Shown here in pieces: positions 55,291 to 64,000 of a stretch of DNA of 64,000 nucleotides. Both the position numbers and the translations under genes were made by a program. How positions within the stretch are numbered: the first letter of the stretch is position 1; each line of letters begins with the position of its first letter. Origin of the DNA: Natronorubrum aibiense (GTDB taxonomy: Archaea > Halobacteriota > Halobacteria > Halobacteriales > Natrialbaceae). The notes under the pieces were generated by a model. The model did no database searches. It saw only the letters and a program-made list of their open reading frames with translations, and was not told the origin of the DNA. The DNA lies in contig NZ_CP045488.1 of assembly GCF_009392895.1 (NCBI RefSeq), forward strand, positions 2,232,001 to 2,296,000, read 5' to 3'.

Positions 55291-56902
55291 CGTCGAGGAC
55301 CCCGAGTGCGAGTCCCGAGAGGAGCAACGAGAGCCCGGCGACGAACAGCAGGTGTTGGACCCAGTTTCGTGACGTCTCACCGCCCAACCGTGTTTCGAGG
55401 CGACTACGGATCGACTCCGCTCTCGAGCCGATCGGCTCGGGGAACACAGCGAGGATCTCGAACGGTTCCGCCGGGTCAAGCGCGCCGACGAGCAACGCGA
55501 AGATGAGGTAGATGAGGAACCCAATCGGCGGGACGACGGCGAGTGCCAGCCACGGACCCGAAAGCGCCGTCGAGAGGGCGACTATGGGAACGGCTGCGAG
55601 GGCAGTCGTCAAGATCACGCGTCCGAATCGGGCGTCGGCGAGCGGATCGAAGCCGACGAGTCGCGCGCTCCAGCAGTGGAAGGCGAACATCGTGCCGTAG
55701 CCGATGCTCGTCGCGACGGCGGCGCCGTGCATGCCGTAGCGCGGAATCAGGATGGCGTTGAGCACGACGTTGATCACGGCCGCAGTGCCGGTGGCCGCGA
55801 TCGGGTATCGGAGCGTTCCGTTCCCCTGCGAGACGGCGAGAATCGGTCGGGCGAGGGCAAAGCCCAGCGCGCCCGGAAGCAACAACAGCAGCGGTTCGAT
55901 CGCCGGCTCCGCCTCGGCTCCGAAATAAAGCGGGACGACGATGTCCGCAAGCGCCGCGAGCCCGACCGCCATAACGGCCGTCAGCAAAAACGTGTACCGC
56001 GTCGTCCGGGAGGCGAGGTCCGTGATCTTCCGGTGGCGGTTTTGCGACCACAGCTCCGACGTCGAGTGGACGTACACGGTCTGGAGTGCCAACGGGACGA
56101 ACCAGAGGAACTCCGCGAGCGTGAGCGCTGCCCGGTAGTTCCCGACCGCCGAACTCTCGGCGAATCGCTGGAGCATCACGATGTCGATGTGATAGAGCGA
56201 CATCAACAGGAACACGAGCACGATGCTCAGCGAATTGAACGTGAGCAGTTCCGTGCGCGGGAATCGCGCCGTCGGCCGACTGAACACGCACGACAGCGAG
56301 ACTCGTCGATGGACAATCACCAGCCCGACGGCGGCGACGAGCACGCTTGCAAAGAGGTGTCCCGCGAGCGCCCCCATCACGCCAGCTCCGGCGTAGACGA
56401 GCGGGATCGCCACGGCGACGAAGCCGACCTTATCGAGGACTTTCAGCGGCTCCGAGTAGCGCTCGAGGCCGAATCCCATGAGCGTCTTTCGAGCGTAGTC
56501 GCGAAACTGCGCCGTGACGACGAGTGCGGCCAGCACGTAGAAGTAAATGGTCAATCCCTCGCCGAACGCGAGGGCGACGAGCCCAAACTGGGCGGCGACG
56601 ACCAGCAACAACGCGCCGACGACGGCGAGGACGACTGCCAGTCGGAAGTAGAAGCCGACGACGTGTTCGCTCCAGTTCGCCGCGTTCCGGTCTTCGGCGA
56701 GGAACTTCCGGACGCCGTCGGTGATTCCGGAACTGACGAAGATCATGTAGATGGCAAACACTGACAGCAGGAAGGCGTACTCGCCGAACGCTGAGGCACC
56801 GAGAAACCGGTACAGGATCGGCGTCGAGAGGGTCGTGATCGCCAGCACGATGACTTTCGAACTGACGACCGAGAAGACGCCACTTGCGATGCTCCTGTTC
56901 AC
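55280..56902 (-). CDS. Wzx-like polysaccharide flippase
   Basis: This 540-residue protein has 12-14 membrane helices in the pattern of MATE/PST-family oligosaccharide flippases, including SIASGVFSVVSSKVIVLAIT at the start and LFASVLVAAVGLVIVHRR. It probably moves the lipid-linked glycan across the membrane. The start is GTG at 56902. Its final codons and TAA stop (55280-55282) lie in sequence shared with the tnpB remnant, so the original C-terminus may have been replaced. The promoter motif at 57088-57106 predicts a leader of about 160 bases. Confidence 0.88.
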   Translation of the reverse strand: MNRSIASGVFSVVSSKVIVLAITTLSTPILYRFLGASAFGEYAFLLSVFAIYMIFVSSGITDGVRKFLAEDRNAANWSEHVVGFYFRLAVVLAVVGALLLVVAAQFGLVALAFGEGLTIYFYVLAALVVTAQFRDYARKTLMGFGLERYSEPLKVLDKVGFVAVAIPLVYAGAGVMGALAGHLFASVLVAAVGLVIVHRRVSLSCVFSRPTARFPRTELLTFNSLSIVLVFLLMSLYHIDIVMLQRFAESSAVGNYRAALTLAEFLWFVPLALQTVYVHSTSELWSQNRHRKITDLASRTTRYTFLLTAVMAVGLAALADIVVPLYFGAEAEPAIEPLLLLLPGALGFALARPILAVSQGNGTLRYPIAATGTAAVINVVLNAILIPRYGMHGAAVATSIGYGTMFAFHCWSARLVGFDPLADARFGRVILTTALAAVPIVALSTALSGPWLALAVVPPIGFLIYLIFALLVGALDPAEPFEILAVFPEPIGSRAESIRSRLETRLGGETSRNWVQHLLFVAGLSLLLSGLALGVLDGGV

Positions 56903-57087
56903 GGTTTTCCCCCGAGCGTATCGCGTCGACGACCAGTTCCGTGCGGTGTCGACGGTCGTTCGGACTGTCGATCGCCTCCAGCAGGGTTTCGGCCGACGAG
57001 GCGGCCACGTCCCGTCAGTAACTGCGCTCCGACAGTATCAGCATCCGACACACTCACGATATCACAACGATGGCAACGGCGAGGCGT

Positions 57088-57106
57088 TATTATACGGGGG
57101 TTAAAC
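57088..57106 (-). promoter_or_regulatory. 19-base promoter motif, upstream of flippase
   Basis: The minus strand reads GTTTAACCCCCGTATAATA. It lies about 186 bases before the flippase GTG, but only 31 bases before a GTG at 57057 that opens a 52-codon frame overlapping the flippase start. Confidence 0.7.
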
Positions 57107-57165
57107 GCTCGACGCCGGGTCGAGAAGCCGTCTGATAGCGATTTTCTGGTGTGCGGTAGCGCTTC

Positions 57166-58812
57166 TCAGTACGTGTTCGCCCAGGTCGTCACGCCATCCG
57201 CACCGAGGTTCCGAATGCCGCCGTCCAGTTCGTTCTTCTTGAACGTCGGATTCTCTGCGGAGTCGTAGAGACAGACCGCTTCCTCGTTCGTCGTCGACTC
57301 GAGGACGGAATCTCTCACGAGCGAATCGGCGCCGAGGTCGACGTACGGATATTGGCTGGCGCGCAGTTCGCTATTGTAGATCGTCACGTCGTCGGCCATG
57401 TTGACGATCGCGTTTCTGTCGACGCCGTCGCGGCCGGGTTGGGAGACGTCGACGTGGCTAAAGCGACTGTTGTCACGTTCACAGCGAATACCGTCGCGGA
57501 AGCCGCTGGCGTCACCCGCTCGGCCGGTAATCGTGAGATTCTCGGCGAGCACTTGCTCGGTTCGGTCGCTGTTTCGAATCCATAGCGAATAGCCGCCAGC
57601 CGTTTCGTGGGTGATCTCCGTGTCGACGATCGTGGTCGCACCACACTCTGGCGAACAGACGATTCCGTGGTTGACGGCCGATCCCTCGAGTCGAATTCGG
57701 GTGTTGTCGATACGAGCGCTCTCGCAGGTGTTCATCACCGAAATCGCGTGGCTGGTCGGTTTCGGCGAGGTGTTTTCGACGGCCGCACCGTAGATTTCGA
57801 TGTTGCGGCCGTTTTCGATCCGAATCCCGCGCTGGGAGCGGTCGTCAGATCGCGTGTCGTCGATTTCGACCGTCGGCCACCGAATCTCACTACCCTGGCC
57901 GCCGACGCGGATGTTCGCGCCGTTGCTGTTCTTGTAGTGGCCGCCGTGGACGACGATTGTCCCGTCGCCGCCGGCCGCATAGAGGCCGTTGTTCGGGAAC
58001 GCACCGAGGGCACACCGCCTGAACGTAAGTGTCCCCTTGTTCTGATTCGCTTCGATTCCGATCGGACCGCGCCAGCGGTTGCCGGCGTTCGGGGTGTTGT
58101 TGACCCATGCGCCGCCGCCCGGTGCTCGGAACCGTTCGACGATCCCCCAACCGTCGGTGGAGGTGATGTTGAACAGTCCAGGCCCCCACGTCCCACTGTC
58201 GTGTTGGCCACGAACGATGATATCGCGTACCTCGAGTCGGTCGGAGACATACGTCTCGATCGCCCGGATACCCGTGTCTGGGGCCGTTTGATCGATGTCG
58301 AAGCCCTCGAAGCGAAGCCGTCGACCGGGGCTATACGAAACACCGAGCCGAAACAGTCGATACTGTGGACCGTCGAACTCGTGATAGTTCGCTGGAACCA
58401 GCGTCGCGTTCTCGCCGACGATACCGAAGTTGTCGAAGCCAGTAAACCGGAACTGCTCGTCCATGTAGTAGCGCCCTTCGGGGAAGACGAGCAGCGTATC
58501 GTCGGCCCGCAGATCATCGAGAACGGGCGTGATCGATTCCGAACCGGTATTATCTGCTCCGGCTTCGACGACGTCGATGACAGTGCCGTAGTCGTCGTAA
58601 TACTGGTCGAACGAGTCCGACGCGCCGGTGACAGTCGACGTCAGTCCGAGTGCAGCGGCACCGACGGCCGAAACACCCTGTAAAAACGTTCGCCGTGAAC
58701 GGTGTGTGTCAGTTCGATCCTCGGGCAACGATCGTCCGTGTTCGGTTTCAGGAGACCGAGAATGAGGAGAACTCCCACGATCCGAATTTCGCATCCCACT
58801 TCGTTCCGACAT
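57166..58812 (-). CDS. Tat-exported right-handed beta-helix protein
   Basis: This 548-residue protein has a twin-arginine signal preceded by a long n-region (HRSRRTFLQGVSAVG near residue 40) and then a solenoid of short beta-strand repeats. Visible turns include SARIDNTRIRLEGSAV and TTIVDTEITHETAGG, as in pectate-lyase-like parallel beta-helices. It is probably secreted and binds or cleaves a polysaccharide; no catalytic residues can be assigned. ATGs at 58812 and 58794 are both possible starts. Confidence 0.83.
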   Translation of the reverse strand: MSERSGMRNSDRGSSPHSRSPETEHGRSLPEDRTDTHRSRRTFLQGVSAVGAAALGLTSTVTGASDSFDQYYDDYGTVIDVVEAGADNTGSESITPVLDDLRADDTLLVFPEGRYYMDEQFRFTGFDNFGIVGENATLVPANYHEFDGPQYRLFRLGVSYSPGRRLRFEGFDIDQTAPDTGIRAIETYVSDRLEVRDIIVRGQHDSGTWGPGLFNITSTDGWGIVERFRAPGGGAWVNNTPNAGNRWRGPIGIEANQNKGTLTFRRCALGAFPNNGLYAAGGDGTIVVHGGHYKNSNGANIRVGGQGSEIRWPTVEIDDTRSDDRSQRGIRIENGRNIEIYGAAVENTSPKPTSHAISVMNTCESARIDNTRIRLEGSAVNHGIVCSPECGATTIVDTEITHETAGGYSLWIRNSDRTEQVLAENLTITGRAGDASGFRDGIRCERDNSRFSHVDVSQPGRDGVDRNAIVNMADDVTIYNSELRASQYPYVDLGADSLVRDSVLESTTNEEAVCLYDSAENPTFKKNELDGGIRNLGADGVTTWANTY

Positions 58813-59111
58813 TGATAGTCATTTCAGTATGAGTAATGAAGGGGTTCAGTAACTATGGGTTCGGATAGCAACCTTTTAAGTCCGGATACTGGATCTATCC
58901 GCTGACGATATTATAAAAATATTGATGTGATCGACAGTTTTACAGCGTGAAATTGGAAGTTGTCGGGCCAGAAAGACTGGTTTTCCTCACTTCTGCAGAG
59001 CGCGCTTAACAATCACTTAACAAATGAGATACCGTCTCAGTTGATGCCGTCCGTCGAGTGCGCAGTGTGATGAGATGGGAAACTGCTTCGGCCGTCAGCG
59101 CGGAGAAGACG
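58813..59111. other. AT-rich intergenic segment
   Basis: Positions about 58860-59030 are AT-rich, including GATATTATAAAAATATTG. A poor match to the promoter motif (GCTATCCGAACCCATAGTT, minus strand, 58851-58869) lies 42 bases before the beta-helix ATG. No gene was seen. Confidence 0.5.
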
Positions 59112-59774
59112 TCACTCGTATTCGGCCGGCGTTCGGTCGTTTTCGATCGTACCGGCGATTAGCTCCGAGATGGCGCGGCGAAGCCGCTGTGAGACCGCCG
59201 AATCGGAGATTTCGAACTGCTCGGCGAGGTCGTCCTGCGTACACTCCCGTGGCACGTCGAAGTAGCCAGCGTAGTACGCCAGCGAGAGGATTTCGTACTG
59301 TTGTTCGGAGAGCACGTACGTCCGCTGATCGGAAACCGACGAGTCGTACAACTGCGTGACGTGAAACGAGATGCGTTCCTCCTGACAACACTCCCGGAAC
59401 GCGGCCAGCGCATCACGGTTCGGGAGGTGGACACGCGCGACCCACCCCTTGCCGTTGCTCGTAACGCTAAACACGAACAGATCACGTTCGATACAGTGCT
59501 CAGGGATGACCTCGAGGGCGGTCTCGACCGTCACACGGTAGATCGATCGATTCTCGAACGTCGCGACACGTGTCGGATCCGAAATCGTGTGATCCGCCGC
59601 CATCGCCTCCTCGAGGGCCGTGTAATCACCGCCGAACGCGGAGACAAACTGACGACTCCGTTCGTCAGTCGGTGTCGTGTACTCGTACCGGAGCGTGATG
59701 TCGGGGGAGCGTCTGATCGTCGGTATCAGCGCCAGATCGTCGTGAGAGAGGTGAATTTCGGCAATAAATCCCAT
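59112..59774 (-). CDS. Bat-like HTH-10 transcription regulator
   Basis: This 220-residue protein has an N-terminal bacterioopsin-activator-like sensory region (about 1-145) and a C-terminal HTH-10 domain, with LSEQQYEILSLAYYAGYFDVPRE followed by LAEQFEISDSAVSQRLRRAI (about 160-205). Such proteins regulate haloarchaeal membrane and redox genes. The start MGFIAEIHLSHDDL at 59774 matches the family; a GATAAATAAG box near 59823 would give a short leader. It could control the flanking glycan genes, but no target is visible. Confidence 0.87.
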   Translation of the reverse strand: MGFIAEIHLSHDDLALIPTIRRSPDITLRYEYTTPTDERSRQFVSAFGGDYTALEEAMAADHTISDPTRVATFENRSIYRVTVETALEVIPEHCIERDLFVFSVTSNGKGWVARVHLPNRDALAAFRECCQEERISFHVTQLYDSSVSDQRTYVLSEQQYEILSLAYYAGYFDVPRECTQDDLAEQFEISDSAVSQRLRRAISELIAGTIENDRTPAEYE

Positions 59775-59874
59775 GGAGATACTCGTGCCGTTCCGTACAG
59801 TCGGTTTCAAACATCTTATTTATCGAACGCGTAGCCGACGATTGCAGTGGCTGAAACCGTCCATTCTACCCCGA

Positions 59875-61596
59875 TCAGTTCAGATAGCCGAGATCTGCTA
59901 GCCGATCGGTGACTTCGTCGTCCGGCGCCGGCTGGTCGTGTTCGTCCGACTCGTCGTAGGCCGGATACGACATCGAATCGACGGGGTCGACGATAGGTGC
60001 GACAGTCCCGTCCATGCGATCGCTGATGGGAACGTCCATCGCGGCCATGATCGTCGGTGCGACATCGAACAGATGGACGTGCTCGAGCGATTGGCCCTCG
60101 TCGATTCCCTCGCCCATCGCGACGAAGACGCCATCGAGCTTGTGGTTCCACGGCTCGACCGGGCCGAAGTATTCGCCGTCGCCGAGTTGCTCGGAGAGGG
60201 CGTGTTCGAACCCGTTGGGAATCGTCACGATGTCGACGGCGTCATCGACGTGCTCGCCGTGGAAGTATCGCTCGCGGGGGGCGACCGTCTCGAAGAACGG
60301 CTCTCCGTCGGGCGTTTCGACACCCTGAAGCGTCCGGATGAGGTCTTCGCGTACCTCGTCGTACTCCTCGGGCGGGACGACGCCGTCCGGATCTCGGCCC
60401 TCGAGGTTGATCCGGACCCCGAGTTCGGTTCGAGCACGGACGTACGCCGTCGATGCAGCGAAGTCGACCTGTTCGTTCGCCGTCCGAGAGACCCCGCCCG
60501 GGGCGTACTTCTTCGCGAACTCCGCGAGTCCAACCTGCTCGAGGGCGATCCTGAGTCGACGAGCGGTGATCCCGAACCGCGCCGCGACTGCGGCGAGGCG
60601 TGCGGCCGTTCCGGGCTCCCACGTGTCGTACTCCTTGCCCTCGCGGAGCCGCCGCCGCATCGGCGTCCACGACGGCATCCCCTTCCCGCCGGTCGTCGTC
60701 TCGATGTAGCCCTCGTCGCGGAGGAACTCGTTGAGCCGGAACTCGTATCCGTCGTACGGTCCCATGCCGTGGTCGCTGACGAGGAAGAGACGGTCGGGAT
60801 CGTGCGCCTCGAGGATCGCCGCGATCTGTTCGTCGGTCGCCTCGTAAACCTCCTCGACCATCGCCTCGTCGCCGTCGAATTCGTGAAACACCGTGTCCGT
60901 CTTCTGGAACTGGACGAAGCCGAGATCCGGCTCGAACTCGTCGACGAGATACCGGAACGCCTCCCCGCGCATCCCGACGAGTCGCCGGTACTCCGCGATC
61001 TTTTCGGCGTCTGACAGCGAGTCGTTGTCGCGCGTGTACTTCGGGTAGACGCGATAGTCGCCGATCGCGTCCCGGACGTCGTCTAGCAGTCCCTCGGGAT
61101 GGCAGGCGGGATCTTCGGGCCCGAGAAAGCCGGGAATCACCGCGCCGTCGAACTCGTCCGGCGGGTGGGTGACGGGAGCGTTGACGACGACGCTCGAGCG
61201 ACCGTGTTGGTCCAGCAGCGTCCACAGCGGGTGTTCGTTGACGTCGTCGTTGCTCGTCACGTGCCAGTCGTAGCCGTCGTAGCCGACGAAACCGATGGTG
61301 CCGTGTTTGCCGGGGTTGACGCCGGTGTAGATCGAGGGCCACGCACTCGGCGTCCACGGCGGGATCTGTGACTCGAGCGGAGCCGTCACCCCCTCCGAAC
61401 AGAGCCGTTCGAGGGTCGGAATCCGATCGTCCTCGAACAGTCGCTCGAACACGGGTAAACAGCCCGCGTCGATCCCGATCACCAGCGTCTCCAGCCCGCT
61501 CGAGTCGTTTACAGTAGTCGTCGTCGATGCGTCGTCGTCACGGTCGAAGGTCCCACTCATCGTTCCATGTGTCTCATCGTGTCCTGTCTCGGTCAC
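59875..61596 (-). CDS. Alkaline-phosphatase-superfamily hydrolase
   Basis: This 573-residue protein belongs to the type I phosphodiesterase/nucleotide pyrophosphatase and sulfatase-like group. The metal and nucleophile region is VIGIDAGCLP followed by PPWTPSAWPSIYTGVNPG, with the hydroxyl nucleophile there, and later metal ligands appear in FLVSDHGMGPYDG. No signal peptide or helix is seen, so it is probably cytoplasmic. It may hydrolyse phosphate or sulfate esters of glycan intermediates or nucleotides. The ATG may be 61596 or 61560; a promoter motif lies upstream at 61676. Confidence 0.87.
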   Translation of the reverse strand: MTETGHDETHGTMSGTFDRDDDASTTTTVNDSSGLETLVIGIDAGCLPVFERLFEDDRIPTLERLCSEGVTAPLESQIPPWTPSAWPSIYTGVNPGKHGTIGFVGYDGYDWHVTSNDDVNEHPLWTLLDQHGRSSVVVNAPVTHPPDEFDGAVIPGFLGPEDPACHPEGLLDDVRDAIGDYRVYPKYTRDNDSLSDAEKIAEYRRLVGMRGEAFRYLVDEFEPDLGFVQFQKTDTVFHEFDGDEAMVEEVYEATDEQIAAILEAHDPDRLFLVSDHGMGPYDGYEFRLNEFLRDEGYIETTTGGKGMPSWTPMRRRLREGKEYDTWEPGTAARLAAVAARFGITARRLRIALEQVGLAEFAKKYAPGGVSRTANEQVDFAASTAYVRARTELGVRINLEGRDPDGVVPPEEYDEVREDLIRTLQGVETPDGEPFFETVAPRERYFHGEHVDDAVDIVTIPNGFEHALSEQLGDGEYFGPVEPWNHKLDGVFVAMGEGIDEGQSLEHVHLFDVAPTIMAAMDVPISDRMDGTVAPIVDPVDSMSYPAYDESDEHDQPAPDDEVTDRLADLGYLN

Positions 61597-61675
61597 CCAC
61601 TATCGGGACGGCCCGATAGTGAAGGCAGTCGATACCGCACAGCGATCTATCCGAACCGGAGTCGACGACACACTT

Positions 61676-61694
61676 CATTATCGGCTCGCTAAAC
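61676..61694 (-). promoter_or_regulatory. 19-base promoter motif, upstream of phosphatase-family gene
   Basis: The minus strand reads GTTTAGCGAGCCGATAATG. It predicts a leader of about 56 bases to the ATG at 61596 or 92 to that at 61560. Confidence 0.62.
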
Positions 61695-61814
61695 CTACCG
61701 TTCAGCCGGATTGTCGGCTGTTCGACGCCAAGGAGCTCGAAACGTATCACAAGCGTTACGAATTCGAACGCCGACATCGCGAGCCGACGGCCACGTGGAA
61801 CGGTTCCGACGGCG

Positions 61815-63140
61815 TCAGGCGGCCGCTTCGAGCGCACCCTCGACAATCGCCACGGCGTCGGCGACGAGCTCCTCGGCTCGCGACTCGGTTCGAGCCTCGG
61901 CCGTGACTCTGACGACCGGTTCGGTTCCGCTGGCACGAACGAGAATCCATCCGTCCTCGAGGTCGATCGAGACGCCGTCGAGCGTCTCGACGTCGTCGTA
62001 CTGCTCACGGGCCCGATCGCGGACCCGGTCGATCACGGCGGCTTTCGCCTCGACCTCGAGCGACGTTCGCCGGATCGGATACGTCTCGACGTCGGCGACG
62101 AGTTCCGAGAGCGGCCCGCGGTCGGCGACGTGCTCGAGGAGTTTACAGGCCGCGAGCGGGCCGTCCGGACACAGCGTCTCCGTCGGCCAAATCCACGCCC
62201 CACTTGGCTCGCCACCGAAGACGACGTCCGGTCGACTCGCTTCCTCGGCCACGAAGACGTCGCCGACCGGCGTTCGCGTGACCGATGCCCCGACGGCCGC
62301 GAGCGCGTCGTCGACTGTCATACTCGTTCCGACCGGCGCGGCGACGACGTCGCCGTCGCTTGCGACCTCGCGCGCGAACAGCGCGAACAGCACGTCTTTC
62401 GGGACGAACGTCCCCGTTTCGTCGACAGCCATCATCCGGTCGGCGTCCCCGTCGTGGGCAATCCCGAGGTCGGCAGCCGTCGATTCGACCAGCGACGAGA
62501 GGCCAGCGAGCGTCTCTCGCGTCGGCTCGCTCGCCCGACCCGGAAAGCTGCCGTCCTGTTGGCCGTTCAGCGTAACGACGTCACAGCCAAGCGTTGCAAG
62601 CACGCGAGCAGTGATCCCGCCGGTCCCGTTGCCGACGTCGACGACGACGCTCGGCGGATCGTCGATCGACACTGCCTCGGCGAGTGCCCCTGTGTGGCGC
62701 TCGAGCGCGCCGTCGAGCGACTCGCGCGAGCCCTGCTCGTTCCAGGGCCTGAGGTCGTACGCCTCGCGTTCGACGCGCGTCGCGATTGCCTCGCGCTGCT
62801 CCGGACCGAAGGCCTTGCCCGACGCCGACCAGAGTTTGATCCCGTTGTCCGGCGCGGGATTGTGCGAGGCCGTGACGACGACCCCCGCGTCCGCATCCGC
62901 CCAGGCCACGGCTCTCGCGATCGTCGGCGTCGGTGCGACGCCGACCTCGAGGACGTCTGCCCCGCACTCACGCAAGCCGGCGATCAGTGCCTCGGCGAGA
63001 ACTGTGCCGCTCTCCCGAGCGTCCCGCCCGACGACGACGCGCTCGTAGCCGTCGGATGCGACGGCTCGCCCCACGGCGAGTGCGAGTTCGGCTGTAACGT
63101 CGTCACCAACAGTTCCTCGGATACCGCTCGTTCCGAACAT
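61815..63140 (-). CDS. glmM: Phosphoglucosamine mutase / phosphohexomutase
   Basis: This 441-residue enzyme belongs to the alpha-D-phosphohexomutase family. It begins MFGTSGIRGTVGDDV, has the phosphoserine loop TASHNP near residue 90, the metal motif DGDADR near residue 230 and the sugar loop GGEPSGAW. Family members convert glucosamine-6-P to glucosamine-1-P or mannose/glucose phosphates. The presence of glmS in the region favours glmM, but the substrate is not fixed by sequence. The TATA half of the promoter motif is centred 30 bases before the ATG. Confidence 0.9.
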   Translation of the reverse strand: MFGTSGIRGTVGDDVTAELALAVGRAVASDGYERVVVGRDARESGTVLAEALIAGLRECGADVLEVGVAPTPTIARAVAWADADAGVVVTASHNPAPDNGIKLWSASGKAFGPEQREAIATRVEREAYDLRPWNEQGSRESLDGALERHTGALAEAVSIDDPPSVVVDVGNGTGGITARVLATLGCDVVTLNGQQDGSFPGRASEPTRETLAGLSSLVESTAADLGIAHDGDADRMMAVDETGTFVPKDVLFALFAREVASDGDVVAAPVGTSMTVDDALAAVGASVTRTPVGDVFVAEEASRPDVVFGGEPSGAWIWPTETLCPDGPLAACKLLEHVADRGPLSELVADVETYPIRRTSLEVEAKAAVIDRVRDRAREQYDDVETLDGVSIDLEDGWILVRASGTEPVVRVTAEARTESRAEELVADAVAIVEGALEAAA

Positions 63141-63166
63141 ACGAGTACGCTCGAGGAAGCGGGGAT

Positions 63167-63185
63167 TACTATACGGCCGCTAACA
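63167..63185 (-). promoter_or_regulatory. 19-base promoter motif, upstream of glmM
   Basis: The minus strand reads TGTTAGCGGCCGTATAGTA. The TATA half is centred 30 bases before the ATG at 63140, so the transcript would be nearly leaderless. Confidence 0.72.
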
Positions 63186-63311
63186 GCGTGTCCGCGGCCT
63201 ATGCTGTCGCTAAGCCTCCGGAGGTGCGATTTCGTCCGTCGTCGGCCGTGGCGTTTGCCGTCGTGAGCGTGCGGTCGGACCGACAGGAAGGAACGAATCC
63301 GGCCCCGTTTA

Positions 63312-64000
63312 CTAGCCGACGAACCGTCGCCAACTGAAAACGACGCCCTCCGCGGCGAGCCACAACACGCCGAGGACGATACCGACGACGTGCAGTATCT
63401 GCGGGAGGTGCATCCACGTCGGGAAAGCGTACTGGGCCATCGCCTCCCACTCGCTGAGTATCGACTCGACGGTGCTGCGCTCGTTGTCGACCGCGGTCAA
63501 CTCATCGCCCGGCGGTGCGTCCGACCGTTCGTCGACGCCGATACGGTCGGCCTCGTACGGCAGCGGGATCACGGTGCCGTCGAGGTCGTCGTACTGCCAG
63601 ACGATCTCGCCATCGGGATCGACCTCGAGTACGCGGTTGTTTTGGGAGTCGGTGATGAGCGTGTTGCCGTTTGGCAGTCGGTCGGCATCCCTGGGCCACT
63701 GCAGTTGCTCACCCGAGGGGCCGGTGTACTGCCAGATGTGTTCGTCGGACTCGAGGTCGTGCTCGACGATGCGATCGTTTTCGCTGTCTGCGATGACCAT
63801 CGTCCCCTGGGCCTCGAGTCGGTGAGGGTTGTGCTGGCGTTCCAGAACGCTGTGGTTACCCGGCTCGCCGACGACGTCGACGATCTCGTCGGTCTCCGGA
63901 TCGACTTCTATTATCACGTCGAAGTTCCGGAGACTCATCTGGAAGTTCCCGTTCTCGAGGTGGTCGATGTCGTTCATATGCGTCCAGTCGTCGTGTTCGC
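63312..64000 (-). CDS. Arylsulfotransferase-like protein, C-terminal part only
   Basis: The gene enters from the right edge; about 229 C-terminal residues are visible. They form beta-propeller-like repeats with HNPHRLEAQGTMVIADSEND and GNTLITDSQNNRVLEVD, matching the arylsulfotransferase (ASST) family, and end in a membrane helix (about 25 residues before the stop) after LPQILHVVG. The open frame continues beyond the ATG at 63977 (EHDDWTHMNDIDHL), so that ATG is internal. ASST enzymes transfer sulfate between phenolic compounds; haloarchaeal members may act on surface glycans. This would add sulfate to the region's modifications. Confidence 0.85.
   Translation of the reverse strand, partial: EHDDWTHMNDIDHLENGNFQMSLRNFDVIIEVDPETDEIVDVVGEPGNHSVLERQHNPHRLEAQGTMVIADSENDRIVEHDLESDEHIWQYTGPSGEQLQWPRDADRLPNGNTLITDSQNNRVLEVDPDGEIVWQYDDLDGTVIPLPYEADRIGVDERSDAPPGDELTAVDNERSTVESILSEWEAMAQYAFPTWMHLPQILHVVGIVLGVLWLAAEGVVFSWRRFVG

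Overview
The window is haloarchaeal chromosome. Support comes from high GC, strongly acidic predicted proteins, TATA-like boxes about 25-30 bases before start codons (leaderless style), Tat-type twin-arginine signals including Tat lipoproteins, and archaeal families such as HalOD1, Bat-like HTH-10, DUF7344-like wHTH proteins and an SPW-repeat protein. The gene set resembles the Natrialba/Natrinema/Haloterrigena group, but that placement is a guess. No rRNA, tRNA or CRISPR array was recognised.

Positions 1-26000 are a mostly housekeeping segment. It opens with the cobaltochelatase pair: cobN (cut by the window edge) divergent from a fused ChlI/ChlD-type AAA-VWA protein. There follow an NCS2 permease, an alpha/beta hydrolase, a MaoC hydratase, a small zinc-binding protein, a CtaA-half/CtaB heme O synthase fusion, a DsbA-like lipoprotein, a pore plus double-RCK potassium-channel protein, an aldo/keto reductase, a UspA, a luciferase-like oxidoreductase, an ABC-2 exporter, a GAF/six-PAS histidine kinase, a PNPOx-like protein, a DUF420 membrane protein, a HalOD1 protein, leuS, an acidic membrane-anchored protein and an SPW-repeat protein.

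Positions 26000-64000 form a large surface-polysaccharide or glycoprotein region. It holds an FkbM methyltransferase, four family-2 glycosyltransferases, a NodU/CmcH-type carbamoyltransferase, a secreted acidic repeat protein, glmS, an operon of nucleotide-sugar dehydrogenase, DUF354 protein, GT4 and polytopic GT-C-like protein, a DUF1616 protein, an asparagine-synthase-like protein, two polysaccharide-deacetylase-like Tat lipoproteins, a sugar-transfer ATP-grasp protein, a Wzx-like flippase, a beta-helix protein, an alkaline-phosphatase-superfamily hydrolase, glmM and the end of an arylsulfotransferase. Four HTH regulators (three apparently membrane anchored) sit among them. Together the genes could supply GlcNAc-derived and uronic-acid-type sugar nucleotides, assemble and flip a glycan, and decorate it with methyl, carbamoyl and possibly sulfate groups. 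The final glycan cannot be deduced from sequence.

The most notable observation is a recurrent 19-base promoter-like motif, GTTTAAC-N5-TATAGTA. It occurs upstream of at least eleven genes or transcription units of this region and was not noticed in the gaps between the housekeeping genes. At five genes the second half lies 30-34 bases before the start codon, as expected of a TATA box of a nearly leaderless transcript. This suggests one regulon covering the whole glycan region. A fossil IS200/IS605 tnpB end with its terminal hairpin lies at the 3' end of the flippase gene.
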